Positions 1 through 7,336 of a stretch of DNA of 64,000 nucleotides are shown in pieces. The translations under genes were made by a program, and so were the position numbers. The DNA comes from Protaetiibacter mangrovi (GTDB lineage Bacteria > Actinomycetota > Actinomycetes > Actinomycetales > Microbacteriaceae), in NCBI RefSeq assembly GCF_024752305.1, contig NZ_JANTHX010000004.1, positions 372,001-436,000 of the forward strand, read 5' to 3'. The notes under the pieces are model-generated. The model was given only the letters and a program-made list of their open reading frames with translations. It was not told the DNA's origin and did no database searches. Each line of letters begins with the position of its first letter. The first letter of the stretch is position 1.

Positions 1-1
1 G

Positions 2-565
2 CTCGGGCTCGTGGCCGAGATCAAGCACGCCGTGTACTTCGACGCGATCGGGATCCCGCTCGGCGAGCTCGTCGCGGAGGCGCTCGCCCGCTTCCCCGGT
101 CCGCTCGTGGTGGAGAGCTTCGAGGAGACGGTGCTCGGCGAGGTGCGTGCGCGGGGCGTCGACGCGCGCTACGTGTACCTGCTCGAGGCGAGCGGCACCG
201 CACCCGATCTGCTCATGCGGCTCGGCGCATCCGCTCCCGACTACTCGACCCAGCTCGGTGAGGAGGGCCTCGCCGAGCTCGCGACCCGCGTCGACGGCAT
301 CAGCGTCGACAAGGCGCGGCTGCTGAAGCCGGATGCGCGCGCCGGGGTGGAGCTCGTGGATCGCGCCCACCGCCTCGGCCTCGACGTCTTCACCTGGACG
401 CTGCGACCCGAGAACGCCTACCTCACGAAGCCCTTCCGCGCGGGCGACGGCCGCGCGGCGTGGGGCGACTGGCGGGGCGAGTTCGCATCCGTGCTCGCCA
501 CCGGGGTCGACGGCGTGTTCGCGGACCATCCGGATCTCGCCGTCGCGGCGCTCGACGGCGACTGA
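2..565 (+). CDS. Glycerophosphodiester phosphodiesterase, C-terminal part
   Basis: The gene enters from outside the window; the reading frame is already open at base 2, so only the last 187 or so residues are visible. GDPD enzymes hydrolyse glycerophosphodiesters to glycerol-3-phosphate and an alcohol in a TIM barrel. What supports the call is the C-terminal half of that barrel: VVESFEE (the strand that normally reads SF), VFTWTLRPEN (the V-x-W-T strand) and the closing GVDGVFADHPD, which matches the usual G-hDGhhTDxP end of the family. The N-terminal metal-binding HRG motif lies outside the window and cannot be checked. It stops 81 bp before the signalling operon, in the same direction. Confidence 0.85.
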   Translation, partial: LGLVAEIKHAVYFDAIGIPLGELVAEALARFPGPLVVESFEETVLGEVRARGVDARYVYLLEASGTAPDLLMRLGASAPDYSTQLGEEGLAELATRVDGISVDKARLLKPDARAGVELVDRAHRLGLDVFTWTLRPENAYLTKPFRAGDGRAAWGDWRGEFASVLATGVDGVFADHPDLAVAALDGD

Positions 566-574
566 GGGACAACC

Positions 575-592
575 GCCCCTGGATTCCGGGAC
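575..592 (+). promoter_or_regulatory. Shared inverted-repeat promoter motif, copy 1
   Basis: Imperfect inverted repeat GCCCC-N8-GGGAC, 54 nt before the ATG at 647. The same arrangement stands at 4603-4620 and 6930-6947. Flanking bases also match (GAGG about 11 nt upstream, CG a few bases downstream). It could be the site of the response regulator encoded at 3903, or the -35 part of a promoter for an alternative sigma factor; sequence alone does not decide. Confidence 0.55.
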
Positions 593-646
593 GGCGGACG
601 CGGCATCCTGGCCTGCAGAGACCGCGCGACGCGGAAGGATGCAGGA

Positions 647-2674
647 ATGAGCGCCCCGGGCGACGCCGCGCGGTTCGACCCGCGATGGGCCCCCGTGCGC
701 CCTCGCCGAACCGCACTCGCGGTGGGGGTCGCGGTCACGGCCGCGTCGTGGGCGCTCGCTCTCGCGGGCGTCGTCGCGGCGACGCTCATCGGGCCCCCGT
801 ATCTCGTCGAGGGCGACCTCGCGGTCGTCTACCTCGGATACGCCGTCGTGTGGGGTGCGGTCGCGGGCATCATCGTCGCGCGGGGCGCGCGCCTCGTCGG
901 AGCCATCCTGGCCGTGCAGGGGGTGGGCGCCGGGCTCTCGCTCCTGCTGACCGTGTCGGCGCGGCACGGCGCCGGCGACCCCGCCGTCGACGGGCTCCTC
1001 GCTCACCTCGCCGATCGGGCGTGGATACCGGGTGCCCTCGCGAGCTTCTCGATCCTCCCCCTCCTGCTCACGTCGCGGCCGCTCGGCCGCGGGGTGCGCG
1101 GCCTCGTCGCGGCGGGGCTCGTGATCGCCGTCGTGCCCGTCGTGCTCGCCCCGTTCCGCCAGCGCGAGGGCGTCGCCGACAACCCGCTCGCGATCGCCGA
1201 CCCCGTCGCCCAGGAGGTGCTGCGGGCGGTGATCGTCGCGGCCTTCACGGCCGCGGTCGCCCTCGGCGCCGTCAGCCTGGGTGTGGCCGTCTGGCGCCGG
1301 TGGGTCGGGCCGCCATCCGATCGACCGGGCCAGGGATGGATCGTCGTGGGCCAGGCGCTGCTCGTCGGGCTCGGATCGCCGATCTTCCTGCCCATCTGGC
1401 CCGAGCTGGCGCAGTCCTTCACGCGCGTCTCGCCGCTGGCCCCCCTCGTGGCGCTGCTCTTCATGCCGGCCGCCGTCATCGTCTTCGCCCTCGGCCGCCG
1501 CGTCGGAGGCATCGAGGTCGCCGTCAACCGCGCGGTCGTCAACGTGCTGCTGGTCGCCGTGCTCGTGCTCGCCTATTCGGCGATCGCGACGACGATCGCG
1601 ATCGCCTTTCCCGTCGCGCCGCTGGTCGCGGGGGCGTTCGGGGTGGCGGTGCTGGCGCTCGGCATCGACCCGCTGCGCACCTGGATCCAGAGCCGGGTCG
1701 ACGAGCTCGTCTACGGAGACGCCGCCGATCCGGCGCAGCTGATGCGCACGCTCGGCGACCGTGTGCCGGACGACGTCGACGTCGACGACCTGCGGGCCCT
1801 CGCCGAGGAGCTCCGCTCGGCGCTGCGCCTCGCACGACTGGAGCTGAGCTCGGCGGAATCGAACGGGGTGCGCGTGGTCGCCGGATCGCCCGGCGGCCCT
1901 CCGGCGCGCGTCGCATTGCGCGGCTCGTCGGGAGAGGTCGGTTGGATCGAGGCGGCGGCCCCGGGGCGGCAGCGGGTCGATCGCCGCATCGTCCACGTGC
2001 TCGACCAGGTCTCCGGAGTGCTCGCGGTCGCGGTGCGGCTCGCCGACATCAACCGGGGCATCCTCGACGCGGGCGAGCGCGCTCGCGAGGTCGGCGCAGA
2101 GGAGCGGCGGATGGTGGCCCGCGAACTGGAGACGGGGCTCGGACCGGGACTCGCACGGAGCGCGGATCGGCTGGACGGGGTGCCGGGCCTCGTCGCCGTC
2201 GGGGATCCCGCCGCCGCTGCAGAGCTCGCCGGGATCCGCGGGGAGCTGGCCGAGCGGACGACGGAGGTGCGCGACCTGGCCCGCACGCTCCTGCCGGGCG
2301 CCCTGGATTCCGGCGACGTCGACCAGGCCCTGCGGGAGCTCGCGGCCCGCTTTTCGAGCGCGCGACTCGAGATCGCGGTCGAGGGTCGTCTCGGCGACGC
2401 CGTCCCCGAAGGCCGGGAGGCGGCGGTGCATCACCTGGTCGCCGAGCTCGTGCTGCTGGCGCGGCGGACGCCGGATGCGCGCCTCGCCCGGATCGCGATC
2501 GAGGTCGGTCCGCGCGAGGTCCGCGTCGCGCTCACGGTCGACGGTCGTGGGCGGGCGGCCGACGAGGAGCCGATCCTGGGATCCGTGCGCGATCGTGCGG
2601 TCGAGCTGGGGGGCAGCCTCGACGACCGGGCGACGGGAGCGCGTCGCGAACTCGTCGTGGAGGTGCCGCGATGA
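647..2674 (+). CDS. Membrane sensor with degenerate histidine-kinase core (pseudokinase)
   Basis: 675 residues. Residues about 20-345 hold roughly eight to ten hydrophobic segments, then comes a GAF-like stretch (about 355-465) and a C-terminal region aligned with the next gene's kinase core. In that gene the H-box reads RRELHDGIGP; here it reads ARELETGLGP, so the phospho-accepting His is Glu495. The N-box Asn is absent and the G1 motif is only VDGRG. It should therefore neither autophosphorylate nor bind ATP well. It overlaps the true kinase by 4 bp (ATGA), so the two are co-translated and probably form a heteromeric sensor in the membrane. The start at 647 has GGAAGGATGCAGGA just ahead. 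Ligand unknown. Confidence 0.75.
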   Translation: MSAPGDAARFDPRWAPVRPRRTALAVGVAVTAASWALALAGVVAATLIGPPYLVEGDLAVVYLGYAVVWGAVAGIIVARGARLVGAILAVQGVGAGLSLLLTVSARHGAGDPAVDGLLAHLADRAWIPGALASFSILPLLLTSRPLGRGVRGLVAAGLVIAVVPVVLAPFRQREGVADNPLAIADPVAQEVLRAVIVAAFTAAVALGAVSLGVAVWRRWVGPPSDRPGQGWIVVGQALLVGLGSPIFLPIWPELAQSFTRVSPLAPLVALLFMPAAVIVFALGRRVGGIEVAVNRAVVNVLLVAVLVLAYSAIATTIAIAFPVAPLVAGAFGVAVLALGIDPLRTWIQSRVDELVYGDAADPAQLMRTLGDRVPDDVDVDDLRALAEELRSALRLARLELSSAESNGVRVVAGSPGGPPARVALRGSSGEVGWIEAAAPGRQRVDRRIVHVLDQVSGVLAVAVRLADINRGILDAGERAREVGAEERRMVARELETGLGPGLARSADRLDGVPGLVAVGDPAAAAELAGIRGELAERTTEVRDLARTLLPGALDSGDVDQALRELAARFSSARLEIAVEGRLGDAVPEGREAAVHHLVAELVLLARRTPDARLARIAIEVGPREVRVALTVDGRGRAADEEPILGSVRDRAVELGGSLDDRATGARRELVVEVPR

Positions 2675-3906
2675 GCCGCCGTCGTGTCGCCGCAGCGGTG
2701 TCCCGGATGCTCCTCTGGGCGATCCTGGTGAGCACGGCGATCGCCGCGTACCTCGCCGTCGCGGAGTTGCTCGCGGTCGTCACCGCCTTCGACGAGGTCG
2801 TGATCGGCGTCGTGTCGGCGGCGCTCGTCGCACTCCTGCTCCAACGGGTCCGCGGAGGGATCGCGTCGGGCGTCGACCGCCTGGTCCACGGCCCGGGAGG
2901 CGATCCGGCGCGACTGCTCGGAAGGCTCGGCGAAAGGGTGGGGGAGTTCGACTCCGGCGCCGAGGGTCTCGCCGGTCTCGCCGCGGCTTTGCGGGCGGCG
3001 CTCGGGGTCGCCGCCATCGAGATCGTGCCCGACGAGCACGGCTCGGACGCGATCGTCGTGGGTGAACCCGGCGAGGACCCGACCGTGCTCGAGCTGCGCA
3101 CCGCAGGCGTCCGGATCGGGGAGCTCCGGGTGAGTCCGCGGCACGGCGAGCGCCTGTCGCGCAGCGCGCTGCGCCAGCTGGAGGAACTCGTCGGCGTCGT
3201 CGCGACGGCGCTCCGGTTGGCGCTCGCGAGCGCACGGCTCGGCGATGCCCGGGACGGTCTCGTGGCCGCGCGCCAGGCGGAGCGTCGCACACTGCGACGC
3301 GAACTGCACGACGGCATCGGCCCCGCGCTCGCGGGTGTGGGGTTCGGTCTCGCGGCCGTCGACAACCTCCGTGCCACGGATCCGGTCGCGGCCGCCGGAC
3401 TCGCCACCCGGCTCGCGCAGGACCTGCGAGCGCAACTCGGGGAGGTGCGGCGCGTGGCGCGCAGCGTGCGCGTGGTGGGCACCGGGTTCGAGCTGCCGGT
3501 CGAGCTCGTGGAGCTCGGCGCCGACTTCGCCGGGTCCGGCGTCGAGATCGCGGTGGACGCGCCGCCGGCCGTGCGGCTGCCGCCGCACGCGATCCGGCCC
3601 CTCTATCTGGTGGCGGCGGAGGCGGTCCACAACGCCGTGCGCCACGCGGCCGCGAGGTCCGTCGCGATCCGGCTCGTCGAGCACTCCGGCGACGTCACCC
3701 TGTCCGTCGCCGACGACGGGCACGGCTTCGACCCGGCCGCCGTCGCCGACGGCGTCGGTCTCGCGACCATGCGCGAGCACGCGGTCGAGGCGGGCGCCGA
3801 GCTCGCCCTCGACTCCGGTCCGGGGGGCACCCGCATGGTGCTCCGCGTGCCGGGCGGCGCGATCGTCCCCGCATCCACCTCCGCATCCCGGGAGCACACG
3901 GAATGA
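2671..3906 (+). CDS. Sensor histidine kinase, HisKA_3 (NarL-type) family
   Basis: 411 residues. Two N-terminal membrane segments (about 10-35 and 42-58), a GAF-like middle part, then a complete kinase core: ERRTLRRELHDGIGP with His213 as phosphorylation site, N-box EAVHNAVRHA, G1 box DDGHGFD and G2 box GVGLATMREH. This is the usual partner of LuxR/NarL-type regulators, one of which follows with a 4-bp ATGA overlap at 3903. The ATG at 2671 overlaps the stop of the pseudokinase gene. Both membrane proteins share the segment around 'R(V/I)D(E/R)LV(Y/H)G' after the last helix, which suggests they arose by duplication, with one copy losing catalysis. Confidence 0.88.
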   Translation: MSRRRVAAAVSRMLLWAILVSTAIAAYLAVAELLAVVTAFDEVVIGVVSAALVALLLQRVRGGIASGVDRLVHGPGGDPARLLGRLGERVGEFDSGAEGLAGLAAALRAALGVAAIEIVPDEHGSDAIVVGEPGEDPTVLELRTAGVRIGELRVSPRHGERLSRSALRQLEELVGVVATALRLALASARLGDARDGLVAARQAERRTLRRELHDGIGPALAGVGFGLAAVDNLRATDPVAAAGLATRLAQDLRAQLGEVRRVARSVRVVGTGFELPVELVELGADFAGSGVEIAVDAPPAVRLPPHAIRPLYLVAAEAVHNAVRHAAARSVAIRLVEHSGDVTLSVADDGHGFDPAAVADGVGLATMREHAVEAGAELALDSGPGGTRMVLRVPGGAIVPASTSASREHTE

Positions 3907-4565
3907 GCACCGCATCCGACCCCATCCGGGTCGTCGTCGTCGACGACCACCCGCTGTTCCGCATCGGCATCATCTCGCTGCTCGAGACCCTCGACGGCGT
4001 GCAGGTGGTCGGATCGGCCGAGACGGCCGACGAGGCCGTCGGGGTGGTGCTCGCCGCATCGCCCGCGGTCGTGTTGATGGACCTCGACCTCGCGGCGGGA
4101 TCGTCGGGTATCGATGCGACCCGGCGGATCACCCGCGAGCGACCGGACATCGGCGTGCTGGTGCTGACGATGCTCGGCGACGACGAGTCGCTCTTCGCCG
4201 CGGTGCGGTCGGGCGCGCGCGGGTATCTGCTCAAGACCGCCGCCCCCGACGAGGTGCAGCGCGCCATCCATGCCGTGGCGGCGGGCGACATGCTGCTGGG
4301 TGCGGATGTGGCGCGTCGGGCTCTCTCCTACCTCACGGATGCGAAGCGGGCGGGTGGGCGCCCGTTCCCCGAGCTGACCGAGCGCGAGCGCGAGGTGCTC
4401 GATCTGGTCGCCCGTGGACAGGACAACCCCACGATCGCGCGCACCCTCGTGCTCACCAACAAGACGGTGCGCAACTACGTGTACGGCATCGCGACGAAGC
4501 TCGGCGCACCCGACCGCTCCGCGCTCATCGTGATGGCGCGCGAGGCGGGGGTGGGCGTCGACTAA
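3903..4565 (+). CDS. LuxR/NarL-family response regulator
   Basis: 220 residues. Receiver domain at about 8-125 with the acidic pair Asp14-Asp15 (VVVDDHPLFR), phospho-acceptor Asp60 (VLMDLDL) and the conserved Lys in YLLKTAAPDE. A C-terminal LuxR helix-turn-helix follows (about 155-215, LTEREREVLDLVARG and the recognition helix around TNKTVRNYVYGI). It is the last gene of the three-gene operon and the obvious target of the kinase encoded just upstream. The repeated inverted repeat found before this operon, before 4683 and before 7002 is a good candidate for its binding site, which would make the system autoregulated and tie it to the surface-protein genes downstream. Confidence 0.93.
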   Translation: MSTASDPIRVVVVDDHPLFRIGIISLLETLDGVQVVGSAETADEAVGVVLAASPAVVLMDLDLAAGSSGIDATRRITRERPDIGVLVLTMLGDDESLFAAVRSGARGYLLKTAAPDEVQRAIHAVAAGDMLLGADVARRALSYLTDAKRAGGRPFPELTEREREVLDLVARGQDNPTIARTLVLTNKTVRNYVYGIATKLGAPDRSALIVMAREAGVGVD

Positions 4566-4602
4566 TCCGCTACCCTGGTGTGGTGGTGAATTGAGGACAT
4601 CC

Positions 4603-4620
4603 GTCCCTGGGAGTCGGGAC
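4603..4620 (+). promoter_or_regulatory. Shared inverted-repeat promoter motif, copy 2
   Basis: Perfect GTCCC-N8-GGGAC, 62 nt before the ATG at 4683. Beyond the repeat, 17 nt after GGGAC, comes CGGTCGTCGGCGC, and the copy at 6930-6947 has CGGACGTCGGCAC at the same distance. That two-part pattern (GGGAC, 17 nt, CGGWCGTC) would also fit an ECF-sigma-type promoter. Confidence 0.6.
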
Positions 4621-4682
4621 ATCGGGTCGGGAAGTCTCGGTCGTCGGCGCAGTCCCGCGCCGACACGAGAGGACCACCCGAC

Positions 4683-6806
4683 ATGTTGCACACCCCCCTG
4701 CGCCGGCTCGCCGCCGGTGCGACCGCCACCGCGCTCCTCGCGGGCGCCTTCCTGATCCCGGCGGCGATCGCCGCGGCCGATGAGCTCCCCCCGGGCGAGG
4801 CGACGGAGTCCGTCGTCGGCGAGCCGAGCCCCGAGGCGGCGGCACCCGACGACGCGGAGGCGTCCGAGCTCGACGCGGCCCCGGATGAGGCGGACGAGCA
4901 GACCGCCCTCGCACCCGAGCAGGCGGCCGAGGCGGTCGACCTCCCGACCCCGGACGCCGCGACCCCGGAGACCCCGGTCGCCGCCGAGCAGCTCGTCCCC
5001 ACGGCCGCCTCGACGGACGACCCGCAGGACCCGTCCGGCGAGATCGCGCCCGGCGACACCCTCGAGATCCCCTACACCGTCACGGGCGCCAAGATGGTGT
5101 TCGTCTACGCGATCGGCGCGAGCATCGACGCCGCGGTCGTCCGCGGCGACGGCTTCCGCGTGCCGCTGAACGCCAACGGCGTCGTCCACTCGGGCGAGTA
5201 CTACTGGCTCGGCCAGCCCGACGGCGTCTGGACCCTGCAGATCAGCAACATCGGCACGCGCCCCATCACCCCCGAGTACGAGCTGAGCTACTCGACCTCC
5301 TCGGGCACCCTCGAACTCTTCAGCAGCGCCAACGCACCCGCGCTCTCGCTCACGGCCGACCCGATCGTCGACGGTTCCCGGCGCAGCGGCCTGACCGTGC
5401 TGTCGGAGCTCACCGGCCCGGACGGAACCACCTACAGCAAGCCCGTGCCCCCGATCTTCCCCGGTTCGACCCAGTACTCGGTGAACTACACCGGGCTGCC
5501 GGACGGCCGGTACTTCGCGCGGGTGTGGACCGTCGTCGACGGTGTCACGTACCAGTCCTCCCGCACGGTCGGGGTGCACGCCGCCGAGACCGACCCGCCG
5601 ACCGTGACCCTCTCGACGACACCCGACGCCCCGAACGCGAACGGCTGGTTCCGCAGCGTGTCGCTCGCCTTCTCCGGCACCGACGCCGGCTCCGGATACC
5701 TCGACGCCGCGTTCGCCATCGACGGCGGTGCCGAGCAGATCGGCTACCTGGGCGTTCGCTACCCCCTCGCGGGAGACGGCGAGCACACCGTCCGCTACCG
5801 CGGACGCGACTATCAGCACAACTACAGCGCCTGGGAGGAGGCCACCGTCCGCGTCGACGCCACGGCGCCGCAGATCGCCCTGTACGGCATCGCCGAGGGG
5901 GCCCGCTACGCGGTGGGCGAGGAGCTGTTCGTCGAGTACCAGTGCGGCGACGCGACCTCCGGTCTCGTCGGCGGCGACTGCACGGCCGATCTGCCCGACG
6001 GCGCCCGCGTCGACACGACGACCCCGGGCGAGTACCGCTTCACGATCGAGGCGACCGATCTCGCCGGCAACACGAACCGCGTCGTGCGTCAGTACAGCGT
6101 GATCGCGCCGGACACGACCGACCCCGTCGTCGACGTCGAGCAGCCCGCGGTGCCGGCGAGCGGCTGGTACCTCGACGAGGTCACGGTGCGCTTCACCGCG
6201 AGCGACGAGAGCGGCATCCGTCTCATCCACTACGAGTACGAGACCAACCAGGGCACCGTGCGCCGCGACATCGAGGCGGATACCGCCGAGGTGACGTTCG
6301 ACCGCAGCCAGTACTACCGGCTGAGCTACTGGGCCGAGGACGCCGCGGGCAACCGCAGCGAGTCGCGCGACCTCGACCTCTACGTCGACGCGACCGCGCC
6401 GTGGGTCGACATGACCACGCCGGCCGATGAGCCCTCGATCCTGCCGAACGGGCACTACGCACAGCACGAGAGCGTCGTGGTCGACTTCAGCTGCGACGAC
6501 GACGCCTCGGGCATCGCGAGCTGCGAGGGGTCGACGCCGGACGGCGAGCTGCTGCCCACCGGCACCCCCGGCACCCACGAGCTGCGCATCGTGGCCACGG
6601 ATGTCGCGGGCCACCGCACCGAGCGCGTCGTCAGCTACACGGTCGACGCGGCGCCCGCTCAGGGCGGCACCGGCACCGGATCGAGCGGCACCGGGGGGCT
6701 CGCCTCGACGGGTGCGGAGAACGTCGTCGCGGCGCTCGGGCTCGCCGCGCTCCTCCTCGGAGCGGGGGCTGCCCTGACCATCCGGCGACGCGTGCGCACG
6801 CGGTAG
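4683..6806 (+). CDS. Sortase-anchored surface protein with Ig-like repeats
   Basis: 707 residues, exported. The N-terminus has a basic patch, a hydrophobic core and an Ala-rich cleavage region ending near residue 33. Next is an acidic, Ala/Pro-rich segment (about 35-120), a pre-peptidase-like beta domain, and at least three similar beta-sandwich repeats that open with DPP/DTTDP/DATAP and contain a W/Y-rich strand and SG turns (about 300-660). Two repeats carry a close Cys pair. The C-terminus is a sorting signal: LASTG at 673-677, a hydrophobic helix and a basic tail, which fits the LAxTG motif known for class E sortases of high-GC Gram-positives. A binding or adhesin role is likely; the ligand is unknown. 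SD sequence GAGAGGA precedes the ATG. Confidence 0.82.
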   Translation: MLHTPLRRLAAGATATALLAGAFLIPAAIAAADELPPGEATESVVGEPSPEAAAPDDAEASELDAAPDEADEQTALAPEQAAEAVDLPTPDAATPETPVAAEQLVPTAASTDDPQDPSGEIAPGDTLEIPYTVTGAKMVFVYAIGASIDAAVVRGDGFRVPLNANGVVHSGEYYWLGQPDGVWTLQISNIGTRPITPEYELSYSTSSGTLELFSSANAPALSLTADPIVDGSRRSGLTVLSELTGPDGTTYSKPVPPIFPGSTQYSVNYTGLPDGRYFARVWTVVDGVTYQSSRTVGVHAAETDPPTVTLSTTPDAPNANGWFRSVSLAFSGTDAGSGYLDAAFAIDGGAEQIGYLGVRYPLAGDGEHTVRYRGRDYQHNYSAWEEATVRVDATAPQIALYGIAEGARYAVGEELFVEYQCGDATSGLVGGDCTADLPDGARVDTTTPGEYRFTIEATDLAGNTNRVVRQYSVIAPDTTDPVVDVEQPAVPASGWYLDEVTVRFTASDESGIRLIHYEYETNQGTVRRDIEADTAEVTFDRSQYYRLSYWAEDAAGNRSESRDLDLYVDATAPWVDMTTPADEPSILPNGHYAQHESVVVDFSCDDDASGIASCEGSTPDGELLPTGTPGTHELRIVATDVAGHRTERVVSYTVDAAPAQGGTGTGSSGTGGLASTGAENVVAALGLAALLLGAGAALTIRRRVRTR

Positions 6807-6825
6807 GAGGACACCGCCGCGCACG

Positions 6826-6861
6826 GGGACGGCCCGCCCTTTCGGGAGAGCGGGCCGTCCC
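6826..6861 (+). terminator. Hairpin after the surface-protein gene
   Basis: Perfect 12-bp stem (6826-6837 with 6850-6861), 12-nt loop, 20 bp past the stop codon. There is no T-run after it, as is common for terminators in high-GC actinobacteria. Confidence 0.65.
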
Positions 6862-6929
6862 GACCTCCGCGACCGGGACGCGGGTCCCGGTCGGATCCGG
6901 GCCCCATCCGGGCGCGATCGAGGGCTCCC

Positions 6930-6947
6930 GACCCTGGGGCTCGGGAC
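6930..6947 (+). promoter_or_regulatory. Shared inverted-repeat promoter motif, copy 3
   Basis: GACCC-N8-GGGAC, 54 nt before the ATG at 7002, the same distance as copy 1. It shares CCCTGGRNNYCGGGAC with the other copies and the CGGWCGTCGGC box 17 nt downstream with copy 2. Confidence 0.55.
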
Positions 6948-7001
6948 ACCGCGCGCGCGAAGGTCGGACGTCGGCACCCGCCGCCCGCAGGAAGGACCCC
7001 C

Positions 7002-7202
7002 ATGACCACCACCGACGGGATCGAGTCGGCCGCTGAGGATCAGACCACCACGATCCTCACCGTCCCCGCCTCGCCCCTGCCCACCGACCCCCGACTGGGA
7101 CAGACCGGCGGCGAGCTCGCGATCCTCGGGATCGTGCTCGTCGCAGCTCTCCTCGCGGCAGGAGCCCTGCTCCTGACCACGCGGAGACTCGGCGGCCGCT
7201 AG
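7002..7202 (+). CDS. Small protein made almost only of a sorting-signal-like tail
   Basis: 66 residues. The first 30 or so are polar (Thr/Asp/Pro rich) with no signal peptide. Then LGQTG at 32-36, a single hydrophobic helix and a tail ending RRLGGR. The distance from the LxxTG motif to the C-terminus is 35 residues, exactly as in the surface protein encoded upstream, so this looks like a free-standing sorting signal. Translation is well supported by GGAAGGA before the ATG, and it has its own hairpins on both sides and its own copy of the shared promoter motif. It could be a membrane microprotein, a sortase competitor or regulator, or a remnant of a larger gene. I know no named family for it. 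Confidence 0.6.
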   Translation: MTTTDGIESAAEDQTTTILTVPASPLPTDPRLGQTGGELAILGIVLVAALLAAGALLLTTRRLGGR

Positions 7203-7220
7203 TCGGGTTGCGGCCGCCGC

Positions 7221-7258
7221 GCGTCCGGGCGGGGACCGGGGGTTCGCCGCCCGGACGC
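7221..7258 (+). terminator. Strong hairpin between the 66-residue gene and the protease gene
   Basis: Perfect 12-bp stem (7221-7232 with 7247-7258) and 14-nt loop, starting 18 bp after the stop at 7202. It should separate transcription of the small gene from that of the protease. Confidence 0.7.
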
Positions 7259-7336
7259 ACCCGCGGCCCATGCACCACCCGCACCACCACCCCATCACCC
7301 CCGACTCCCAATCCGACACACGAAAGAAGAAGAACG

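Noticed and set aside
460-2670. Open frame running ahead of the true histidine kinase gene in the same frame
   Set aside because: It overlaps the GDPD and pseudokinase genes in another frame and is Arg-rich nonsense until the ATG at 2671.
4571-4594. TACCCT with a leaderless three-codon ORF (GTG GTG AAT TGA)
   Set aside because: The spacing fits the leaderless pattern, but a three-codon ORF cannot be supported and the shared promoter motif lies downstream of it.
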